From positions 1 to 26,041 of the forward strand of contig JAIRMO010000130.1 in assembly GCA_031258625.1 (NCBI GenBank): a stretch of DNA of 26,041 bases. The letters run 5' to 3'. Below, one piece after another: positions 1 to 6,526 of this stretch (its first letter is position 1; every line of letters begins with the position of its first letter). Source of the DNA: Spirochaetaceae bacterium (lineage in GTDB: Bacteria > Spirochaetota > Spirochaetia > Treponematales > Breznakiellaceae). The notes under the pieces are model-generated. The model made no database searches. It was not told where the DNA came from and saw nothing but the letters and a program-made list of their open reading frames with translations. Position numbers and translations under genes: made by a program.

Positions 1-298
1 CGAAATCCTTATCCAAGGCATGGGGAATCCCTGCGGCTTTACCGGCTTGGTTATGATTCCCGCCGCCGGCGGCATGACCGTACTGGGCATACCCATCCCG
101 GGGGGTTCCGGTCTGGGAAGCGGTCTTTCTCCCCCCTGATCCACCGGAAAGATAGTCATTTAACTCTTCAAAAGCCGCTTCAACATCCGGATCCTGAAAG
201 GATGACCGCCATTTTTCGGTGGAATGACCAAAAACATGGTCGTCCTCATCGTGGAGATAACTTTTGATAATAGTTTCAATCCGATCAAAAAACCCCAT
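1..298 (-). CDS. J-domain-like co-chaperone, N-terminal part (runs off the window)
   Basis: An open frame starts at the ATG at 298 and stays open to the window edge (99 codons). The protein begins MGFFDRIETIIKSYL, then has an acidic stretch (HDEDD), the segment DPDVEAAFEELNDYL, and a Gly/Ser/Gln-rich linker, ending in HALDKDF. From memory, spirochaete J-domain proteins have a similar short amphipathic N-terminus, a DPD..AAFEELD motif and a linker before a C-terminal J domain. The HPD-bearing J domain itself would lie outside the window, so that assignment is inference. No Shine-Dalgarno is visible. A TGCACA-17 bp-TATATT pair (minus strand) would place +1 at or next to the ATG, so the mRNA may be leaderless. 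The gene diverges from proS. The reading frame is convincing; the function is tentative. Confidence 0.7.
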   Translation of the reverse strand, partial: MGFFDRIETIIKSYLHDEDDHVFGHSTEKWRSSFQDPDVEAAFEELNDYLSGGSGGRKTASQTGTPRDGYAQYGHAAGGGNHNQAGKAAGIPHALDKDF

Positions 299-423
299 AC
301 GTTCAATATATCTGTTATTACAAAAAATGTGCAGTAGGCGCTTGACCGTAATTCCCAATTCAAACAGGCCAAAGAGAAACCGCCTGAAAGATTTTTCGGG
401 TGTCTTTTCCTTCCTTGAACTAC

Positions 424-452
424 TTGAAAAAAGCTCCCCCGGCGGATATGAT
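424..452 (+). promoter_or_regulatory. sigma-70 promoter for proS
   Basis: TTGAAA (424-429) and TATGAT (447-452) are separated by 17 bp. The predicted start is near 459, giving a leader of about 98 nt before proS. That leader contains the hairpin at 505-537. Not tested experimentally. Confidence 0.6.
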
Positions 453-504
453 TGTATGCGAAGGGTTCATGGGTATGTACCCTGAGACAAATACCTTCCC
501 AAAA

Positions 505-537
505 CAACATACCTCGCCTTTAAGGGCGAGGTTGTTG
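505..537 (+). promoter_or_regulatory. Leader hairpin upstream of proS, attenuator-like
   Basis: CCTCGCC (512-518) pairs with GGCGAGG (525-531). The stem extends through A511-T532 and, after a small internal loop, CAAC (505-508) with GTTG (534-537). The sequence after it is T-rich (attgtttt). The proS ribosome-binding site AAGGA follows and the ATG is at 557. The hairpin could act as a leaky terminator or translational control element. It lacks T-box features such as a recognisable T-box core. Confidence 0.45.
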
Positions 538-556
538 ATTGTTTTAAGGATCCTCT

Positions 557-2388
557 ATGAAGCTGAGTCAAACCTTTATTCCCACCCTGCGGGAAGTCCC
601 CGCTGATGCCCTTATCGCAAGCCACCGGTTGATGTTCCGTTCGGGGATGCTCCGAAAACTTTCCAACGGCCTTTTTGTCTATCTGCCCTTGGGACTCCGC
701 TCCTTCCGGAAGGTGGAACGGATCATCCGGGAGGAGATGGACGCCATCGGTTCCCTGGAGATCAAGCCCACGGTGGTGGTTCCCGGTGATTTATGGAAGG
801 AATCGGGCCGATGGGAGACCATGGGGGAGGCGCTGCTCCGGGTAAAGAACCGGCTGGGGACGGACTTTGTGGTATCCCCCACGGCGGAAGAGGCCTTCAC
901 CGCTCTGGTCCGGGAGGATCTTTCCAGTTACCGCCAGCTTCCGTTAAGCCTCTATCAGATCAACACCAAATACCGGGACGAGATCCGTCCCCGTTACGGG
1001 GTGATGCGGGGACGGGAATTCGTCATGAAGGACGCCTATTCTTTCCATACCGGCGAGGACAGCCTGGATGAAACCTACAAGGCCATGGGCCGGGCCTACC
1101 GGCGGATCTTTAAGCGCTGCGGCCTTACGGTGATCCCCGTGCGGGCGGATTCGGGGGCCATGGGGGGGAGCGGTTCCGAGGAATTTATGGTGGAGAGCGA
1201 GATCGGGGATAATACCCTGCTCCTCTGCCGGGCCTGCGATTACGCGGCCAATGTGGAAAAAGCCTCCTGTAAACCCGACTGGGCCGGGGGTGAAGGGGGG
1301 GGCCCCTCCCCGGAAGCCGCCCGGGCCGCCGCGGCCATCGAAAAAATCGACACCCCCGAGGTAAAAACTATTGAGGAACTCTGTGGTTTCCTCAAAACCG
1401 GCGCGGAACGGTTCATCAAAACCCTGATCTACCGGGCGGTAAATGTGGAACTGGATCTCTCCTCCGCGCCGGGAAATTACCGGGGAGAAAAACGGCCTTC
1501 CGGGGAGCAGAGTTACGGGAGGCCTTTTTTGCGGTCCTTATCCGGGGGGATCTCGAGGTTAATGAAATAAAACTCGCTACGGCCCTCAAGGCTTCGGAGG
1601 TGGTCCTGGCGGCGGATAGCGATGTGGTGCGCCTTACCGGGGCGCCGGTGGGTTTCGCCGGCCCCGTGGGTCTGGAAGGGATCCCCGTCATCGCCGATCT
1701 TTCCGTAACCGCCCTGAATGACGCGGTCGTCGGCGCCCTGGCCAAAGACCTCCACTACACCCATGTTGCCTATGGCCGGGACTTTGTCCCGTGGATGGTC
1801 ACGGATATCCGTACCGTTAAGGCCGGGGACCGCTGCTCCCTCTGTGGGGGGGAACTTTACGAAAAGAAGGGGAACGAGCTGGGGCACATCTTCAAACTGG
1901 GGTATAAGTACACCCGGTCCATGGGGGTGAGCTACCTGGACGAAGCCGGTAAAACCCAGATCCCCACCATGGGCTGTTACGGCATAGGCCTGGACCGGAC
2001 CTTGGCCAGTGTGATCGAGGAACACCACGATGAGGCGGGGATCATCTGGCCCATGACCGTGGCGCCCTATCAGGTGATCCTCGTCCCCATCAAATACGAG
2101 GGGGCCGTCAAGATCGCGGCGGACGGCCTGGTTTCGGCCCTGGAAAACCGCGGGATCGATGTGCTGTTGGACGACCGGAACGAGCGGCCCGGGGTCAAAT
2201 TCAACGATGCGGACCTCATGGGCATCCCCTACCGGGTGGTACTGGGGGACAAGAACCTGAACCTGGCCCCCTCCATGGTGGAGATCAAACACCGCCGGGA
2301 CAGGGAAAACCGCCTCGTCGAATTGACCCGGGCTGCGGAGGAACTCACCGGCCTGGTATACGGGGAGTTGGGGGAACTCAACCGGTAG
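557..2388 (+). CDS. proS: Prolyl-tRNA synthetase, interrupted by a one-base frameshift
   Basis: Class II prolyl-tRNA synthetase of the bacterial type with an inserted YbaK-like editing domain. The first part (557-1570, 337 codons) carries motif 1 (SNGLFVYLPLG) and motif 2 (YRDEIRPRYGVMRGREF). The frame is then lost and continues at minus one (in-frame GTG at 1600, end 2388). That part holds the rest of the editing domain (EAFFAVLIRGDLEVNEIKL, readable from about 1500), motif 3 (GCYGIGLDRTLASVIEEH) and the anticodon-binding domain (LLDDRNERPGVKF). Correcting one missing base between about 1443 and 1505, for example in the A5 run at 1488-1492, restores a protein of about 610 residues, the expected size. 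No canonical minus-one slippery heptamer is present. A sequencing error or recent mutation is more likely than programmed shifting. The ATG at 557 is preceded by AAGGA. Confidence 0.9.
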
Positions 2389-2475
2389 CGGCCGCCGGAT
2401 GGGCCGCCGCTTACACGGAACGGTTGCGTATCGGTTGATAGTCCTGGTCCATTGGTCGTTGACATATCCTCCAGG

Positions 2476-2855
2476 AATTCAAAGTTTAAAAAAAAGCTCG
2501 TTCAATCTAAAAATGACCAAATGGTTTTGAAGGATATGGTCGTCTTAATTCAATACAGTAACCATTTGGTCCTTTTTTACCAAAATGTCCCTTTTTTGCA
2601 GCAATTTTTACTTTTTGGGGAGAGAAAAGACGCCCAAAAAAGTTGTTTACCTGGGGTGGCGGCGGGCAAATAACGGGGGAACCGCTATTTGCCCGGTCGA
2701 CAGGCGCCTGATAAGCGCACGCTCCAGCGTGTTGACGAAATAAGGCGCTACGGCGTAGGCTCAATAAAGGCCGCTGTTTAGGCCAAGGTATCAGGCCGCC
2801 CCCCGGAAATTTTTTTAGGCGTCTTTTCTCTTTATGTCTATTTAAACTTTGAATT
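2476..2855. mobile_element. ~380-bp MITE-like element with 15-bp terminal inverted repeats
   Basis: AATTCAAAGTTTAAA (2476-2490) is the exact reverse complement of 2841-2855. Nested inside are a 12-bp perfect inverted repeat (2515-2526 with 2560-2571) and a longer multibranched structure (2621-2831, listed separately). No credible protein is encoded and no clear target-site duplication flanks the repeats. The features fit a non-autonomous mobile element or an intergenic structured RNA region. It fills most of the space between proS and tRNA-Arg. Whether other copies exist in the genome cannot be seen here. Confidence 0.5.
2621..2831. repeat. Long imperfect stem enclosing several hairpins (structured core)
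   Basis: AGAGAAAAGACGCC (2621-2634) pairs exactly with 2818-2831. After one mismatch six more A-T pairs follow (2636-2641 with 2811-2816), so 20 of 21 positions pair. Further in, GGGG-GGCGGC (2653-2663, one bulged T) pairs with GCCGCCCCCC (2795-2804). Enclosed are a 9-bp hairpin GGGCAAATA/TATTTGCCC (2664-2672 with 2686-2694), a palindrome CAGGCGCCTG (2701-2710), and a hairpin CACGC/GCGTG (2718-2731). It could be the core of a MITE or of a transcribed RNA. I do not recognise it as RNase P RNA, tmRNA, SRP RNA or a riboswitch. Confidence 0.55.
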
Positions 2856-2877
2856 GCTGATTATCCTCATAATAACC

Positions 2878-2906
2878 TTGACAGATCTTTCCAATTGGGT
2901 TAATTT
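2878..2906 (+). promoter_or_regulatory. Probable promoter of tRNA-Arg
   Basis: A perfect TTGACA (2878-2883) is followed after 17 bp by TAATTT (2901-2906), a weak -10. Predicted +1 is near 2913, leaving about 17 nt of 5' leader for RNase P before the tRNA at 2930. Confidence 0.45.
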
Positions 2907-2929
2907 AAAAGTGTTTTATAGACTTCATC

Positions 2930-3003
<74 letters not shown>

Positions 3004-3008
3004 ATGGC

Positions 3009-3035
3009 TTAATTCCTTACCGGATAAGGAATTAA
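3009..3035 (+). terminator. Perfect 11-bp hairpin just after tRNA-Arg
   Basis: TTAATTCCTTA (3009-3019) pairs perfectly with TAAGGAATTAA (3025-3035) around the loop CCGGA. It starts 5 nt after the mature tRNA end. There is no downstream T tract, so it may be a processing or 3'-stability structure instead of a classical intrinsic terminator. Confidence 0.45.
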
Positions 3036-3128
3036 CGAAAGGCGAAAGAGTCGGATTTTCTAAAAAGCATGGCGCTGTACATTTATTGTACGTTTATTTT
3101 TTATAGACGAGGTGTGCCATGCCGAAGA

Positions 3129-3267
3129 TTACCGGCCCGTTACGGATATAGCGGCAACGCCCTCATTCTTAATGATAGCCAATAAGCGCAAGGCAGGGCC
3201 TCCGGGTTTCTTAACCCCTCTTTCCCAGTCTGAAACAAGGTTTTTTGAATTGCCGCTCGAACCCGTC
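3129..3267 (-). pseudogene. Remnant of a HigA/XRE-type antitoxin (C-terminal part only)
   Basis: Read on the minus strand, codons from 3266 down to the stop TAA at 3131-3129 give SKNLVSDWERGVKKPGG followed by PALRLLAIIKNEGVAAIS. This matches the recognition helix and C-terminus of the small HTH antitoxin family (HigA2/NadS-like), where VS.WERG.K.PGGPALRLL is characteristic. Just upstream, the neighbouring frame reads FERQF (from 3261), which would fit the family if the A6 run at 3241-3246 carries a frameshift. The conserved frame itself meets a TGA just upstream and has no start codon. The N-terminal half and any toxin partner are absent; the position is taken by the next gene. It is a decayed fragment of a toxin-antitoxin locus. 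Confidence 0.65.
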
Positions 3268-3331
3268 CGGTATCAATTGATGAATATCTATACCTAACCC
3301 TGCCCTCTAAAACTGCCGATACTGTTATCGT

Positions 3332-4861
3332 ATGAATGCCCTTGCCGTATTATATGGAGGAAGCCTTTCGGAGGCGGCCTTTGACCACGTATTTTCCGGT
3401 AGAAACGCCCTGGATCTTGCCCTGGAAAAGGCCGGAGCCTTTCCGGGGGTGGAGAAAACCATCCTGTTGACGGGGGAAGGCTTTGAACGCCAAGGGAGTT
3501 CCGTTGTCCCGGGCCGGGGGAATTTCGAGCTGTGTACCCGGCCGGTATGGACTAAAAAGGTCCTCCTGGATACCCTGGCCGATATCGCCCGGGGGTTTGA
3601 TCTCACCTATTTTGCCTGGGCGGATTGTCCCCTGCTGGACCCTGTCCTGGCGGGAACCATCAAGGAACGGCATATTCGTTATGGGGCGGAATATTCCTAT
3701 GCCGACGGCTGGCCCTACGGCTTGGCCCCGGAACTCCTGGCTCCGGGTACGGCGGCAATCCTTTCAAAAATTCTGGGGGATTCCGATGACCCCCTGGAAC
3801 GGGACGCGGTTTTTTCCGTAATCCAGCGGGACGTCAACTCCTTTGACATAGAGACCGAGATTTCCCCGGTGGATCTACGGCACTATAGGCTGAACCTTAC
3901 GGCGGATTCAAAACGGAATCTGTTGCTCCTGACCCGCCTGGTTTCAGCGGGACTTTCCGGCGCCCGGGGGGTGGAGGGGATCCTCGCCGAAAATCCCGGA
4001 TTTCTCAGGACCCTCCCGAATTTTTACCCGATCCAGGTCTCCGGGCCCTGTCCCCAGGAGTGCGAACTTTGTCCCTATCCCCGTCTTGGTCCGCGGGAGG
4101 GCTTTCTGGATGTCCCCCAATTTGAATCCCTGCTGGAAAAAATCCTAGACTTCTCCGGGGATGCGGTGATCGATCTTTCCCTCTGGGGGGAATTAGCCCT
4201 CCACCCACAGAAGGAGGAGTTGATTCGCCTCGTCCTGGATCGGCCCGGCCTTTCCCTGGTGATTGAAACCTCCGGCATCGGATGGAAGCCGGAAGACCTT
4301 GAAGCCTTGGCAACGGAAGCGGCCCGGGCCAAAAAGCGGAAGGCCCCCATGTCCCCCCTTTCATGGATAATTTCCCTGGATGCCCAGGACCCGGAACAAT
4401 ACCGGAAGATCCGGGGATCGGGATATACCGAAGCGGTAGAATGTGCCAAAAAGCTGGTAAGCCTTTTCCCCCGGGACGCCTATGTTCAAGCGGTCCGAAT
4501 AAAAGGTTTTGAGGATGACATCGAGGGGTTTTACCGGTTCTGGAAAGATGCGGGAGCCCAAATAATTATCCAAAAATACGACAGTTTTTGTGGTTTTCTT
4601 CCGGATTTGCGGGCATCCGACCTTTCCCCCATCCGGCGCCGGCCCTGCTGGCACCTGATGCGGGATATGGCCATACTCCTGGACGGGACGGTTCCCCTTT
4701 GCCGGGAGGAACTTTCCGGCGGGCGGATCCTGGGAAACGCCTTCCGGGAACCCCTGGAACTTCTTTGGTCCCGGGGAGAAAAATTCTACCGGGAGCAGTG
4801 TATTCCGGAATATTCCGGATTGTGTGTGGAGTGTGATGAATACTATACCTACAATTTTTAA
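3332..4861 (+). CDS. Spiro-SPASM protein: SpsF-like domain fused to radical SAM and SPASM domains
   Basis: A 509-residue protein with a radical SAM cluster motif CxxxCxxC at C240, C244 and C247 (CPQECELC). It also has a C-terminal SPASM-type auxiliary Fe-S region with C439, C457, C490, C498 and C501, ending ECDEYYTYNF. The architecture fits the spirochaete-restricted spiro-SPASM family. The first ~220 residues resemble the SpsF/CMP-sugar nucleotidylyltransferase fold: WADCPLLDPVLAGTI corresponds to the TGDCPL.DP motif, and the stretch before residue 200 (YRLNLTADS) resembles RLTVD. It heads a coupled operon and overlaps the next gene by 26 nt. SPASM proteins usually modify peptides or carry out complex substrate rearrangements; the substrate here is unknown. 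No Shine-Dalgarno precedes the ATG. A GATACT box at 3318-3323 would give a nearly leaderless transcript. Confidence 0.85.
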   Translation: MNALAVLYGGSLSEAAFDHVFSGRNALDLALEKAGAFPGVEKTILLTGEGFERQGSSVVPGRGNFELCTRPVWTKKVLLDTLADIARGFDLTYFAWADCPLLDPVLAGTIKERHIRYGAEYSYADGWPYGLAPELLAPGTAAILSKILGDSDDPLERDAVFSVIQRDVNSFDIETEISPVDLRHYRLNLTADSKRNLLLLTRLVSAGLSGARGVEGILAENPGFLRTLPNFYPIQVSGPCPQECELCPYPRLGPREGFLDVPQFESLLEKILDFSGDAVIDLSLWGELALHPQKEELIRLVLDRPGLSLVIETSGIGWKPEDLEALATEAARAKKRKAPMSPLSWIISLDAQDPEQYRKIRGSGYTEAVECAKKLVSLFPRDAYVQAVRIKGFEDDIEGFYRFWKDAGAQIIIQKYDSFCGFLPDLRASDLSPIRRRPCWHLMRDMAILLDGTVPLCREELSGGRILGNAFREPLELLWSRGEKFYREQCIPEYSGLCVECDEYYTYNF

Positions 4862-5828
4862 CGATACCATGCCTTCATATACCGCGGTAGGTGGTATAGA
4901 ACGGAGCGCGTCCACCGGCCTCTCGGCAATACTCCTCAACCGGGGCGGCAGGTACCCCCGGCGGACCCTGTTTCAGGAACTTGAAAAAATAGGTTTCGAC
5001 TATATCATTTCCATGGAGGGACCCCAGGAACGGTACGATTTAGAAGAATTATCCGGCCGGTTTCCCTCGGTACGGTTTATCCTCCTCAAAGAAACGATAA
5101 CTCCCGGAGAACAGATAAACCTGGCGGTTTCCGAATTAACCAGCCCCCTCTTTTTTGTACTTTGGAATGATCTCCGCCTTCTTTATGGGGGAGGGGCGGA
5201 AAAAATCGTGGATCGGCTCTTGTGTCCGGAAAACACAACCCCGGGGGATCCAAAAAATACCGGTCAACGGCTTTGTACGGTGCCGGTTATTCAGAATTCC
5301 CACTATGAAACCCTCCCAACCCTGATTACTCCGGCTTTTTCACAAAAAAACCTTAAAACCTTTCCCTTTGCCCCCCTCAAAGAGGGATTATCCACCCTGT
5401 ATCCCTTTGACGGGGTGGGAATTTACGGCCGGGACCGTTTTGTCAGACTTGGGGGATTTGACGGAACTTTAAAAAACTCCCATTGGCAGCTTATGGATTT
5501 TGGCTTCCGGGCGTATCTTTGGGGAGAGGCGATTCAATGTACCCAACTGGTCCGTTTATGTTATGACGGAGAAGTCCCGGCGGAGGATAGTACCGCCGAA
5601 GAAAGTTACCGGCGTTTTTACCTTAAAAATTTGGCGCCGGTGTTCCGGGGGGACAGCGCCCATATTCCCCTGCGGCGTTTTCCGGCCTATCTGTTCAGAA
5701 CCGGCTTCGATCCCTTTTCCGCCTGGGAAGATTTTTCCGCGGCCCGGCGTTGGGTTAAAACCAACCGTTTCCGCTTCCGCACCGATGCCCGGGTGATAAC
5801 CGACCACTGGGATCATCCCGAATCATGA
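4836..5828 (+). CDS. Putative GT2-like glycosyltransferase of the spiro-SPASM cluster
   Basis: A 330-residue protein of no family I can name with certainty. Several segments resemble GT-A (family 2) glycosyltransferases. Residues ~100-115 (NLAVSELTSPLFFVLWNDL) sit where GT2 enzymes have the strand leading to the DxD motif, here reduced to WND. RLGGFDGTL (~204-212), followed by a D-x-G-F-R-A-Y-L-W-G stretch, matches the acceptor-loop pattern GGFDE...D.dl..R....G. The ATG at 4836 is chosen because GGAG lies 4 nt upstream; an in-frame GTG at 4824 is possible. It overlaps the spiro-SPASM gene by 26 nt, and its TGA overlaps the next ATG. No membrane segment or signal peptide is evident. Glycosyltransferase function is inferred. 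Confidence 0.75.
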   Translation: MNTIPTIFNDTMPSYTAVGGIERSASTGLSAILLNRGGRYPRRTLFQELEKIGFDYIISMEGPQERYDLEELSGRFPSVRFILLKETITPGEQINLAVSELTSPLFFVLWNDLRLLYGGGAEKIVDRLLCPENTTPGDPKNTGQRLCTVPVIQNSHYETLPTLITPAFSQKNLKTFPFAPLKEGLSTLYPFDGVGIYGRDRFVRLGGFDGTLKNSHWQLMDFGFRAYLWGEAIQCTQLVRLCYDGEVPAEDSTAEESYRRFYLKNLAPVFRGDSAHIPLRRFPAYLFRTGFDPFSAWEDFSAARRWVKTNRFRFRTDARVITDHWDHPES

Positions 5829-6526
5829 CCGCCCTGGTTCTCCAGGCGAGACTCGATTCCAGCCGCCTGTACCGTAAGGCCCTGCTGCCCCTGGATGGAA
5901 TCCCCCTCATTTCCTTGGTTATGGATGCCTTAAAAACCCTTCCCTGCGATCTCCATGTCCTTGCCTGCCCGGAGGATAGCTTCCGGGAATTTCTTCCCCT
6001 GGCGGACGCGGGGGGATTTGAACTGGTTTCCGGCCCCAAGGAAGATGTCCTGGGCCGTTACGCTCAGGTTATTCGGCGTTTTACCCCGGACCGGATCATC
6101 CGGGCTACCGGGGATAATCCCTTTGTATTTACCGATGCCGCTGCGGCCATAAACCAGGAGGGGGTGGAACGGAACGCGGACTATGCCGGGTACGGCGGGC
6201 TTCCCTACGGGGCCGGGGTAGAATCGGTCTCCGCCGAGGCCCTGCTCAAGGCGGAACGGGAAGCGGTTGCCCCGGAGGAACGGGAGCATGTATGCCCCTA
6301 CCTTTACGGTCATCCTGAGCGGTTTCTCCTCCACCGCCCCCTGGCCCCCTTGATCTGGCAGGGCCCTTTCCTGCGGCTTACGGTGGATACCCCGGAGGAT
6401 TATCAGCGGGCCCAATCCCTTTCCCGGGCCTTGGCGGAGGAATCCCGGGGGATGGCCCGGTATCAGGGGGAGACCATTATCAGGATATCAAAAAAACTCT
6501 TCCGGGAGTCGGGGGAACGTCCATGA
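5825..6526 (+). CDS. SpsF-like cytidylyl/nucleotidylyltransferase
   Basis: A 233-residue protein of the SpsF / CMP-sugar synthetase-like family (GT-A nucleotidyltransferase fold). The start LVLQARLDSSRLYRKALLPL is the nucleotide-binding loop, normally IQAR.gStRLPgKvl. IRATGDNPFV (~96-105) is the metal-binding segment, and RLTVDTPEDYQ lies near the C-terminus. Family members activate sugars as CMP or UDP derivatives; B. subtilis SpsF acts in spore-coat polysaccharide synthesis. The start codon overlaps the previous stop (ATGA), and the end overlaps the next gene by 4 nt, so translation is coupled. Together with the SpsG/PseG-like protein that follows it reproduces the spsF-spsG pair. Sugar specificity cannot be read from sequence. 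Confidence 0.88.
   Translation: MTALVLQARLDSSRLYRKALLPLDGIPLISLVMDALKTLPCDLHVLACPEDSFREFLPLADAGGFELVSGPKEDVLGRYAQVIRRFTPDRIIRATGDNPFVFTDAAAAINQEGVERNADYAGYGGLPYGAGVESVSAEALLKAEREAVAPEEREHVCPYLYGHPERFLLHRPLAPLIWQGPFLRLTVDTPEDYQRAQSLSRALAEESRGMARYQGETIIRISKKLFRESGERP

Noticed and set aside
160..510. 116-codon minus-strand frame covering the proS upstream region
   Set aside because: It is out of frame with the convincing J-domain-like gene at 1-298, covers the proS promoter and has no family resemblance.
505..556. T-box riboswitch controlling proS
   Set aside because: The leader is only ~98 nt, lacks a specifier loop and a T-box core sequence.
1480..1500. Programmed minus-one frameshift in proS
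   Set aside because: In the zero frame no X XXY YYZ heptamer exists around the shift and no downstream pseudoknot was recognised; an indel explains it more simply.
2388..2410. GC-rich hairpin after proS as a terminator
   Set aside because: Only five contiguous pairs (GCGGC/GCCGC) form cleanly and no T tract follows.
2476..2855. Retron or group II intron
   Set aside because: No reverse transcriptase is encoded nearby and no intron domain V/VI signature is visible; only inverted repeats are present.
3119..3151. Ten-codon ORF (MPKITGPLRI) with GAGG and TATAGA upstream
   Set aside because: It is very short and overlaps the more convincing antitoxin fragment on the other strand; chance is likely.
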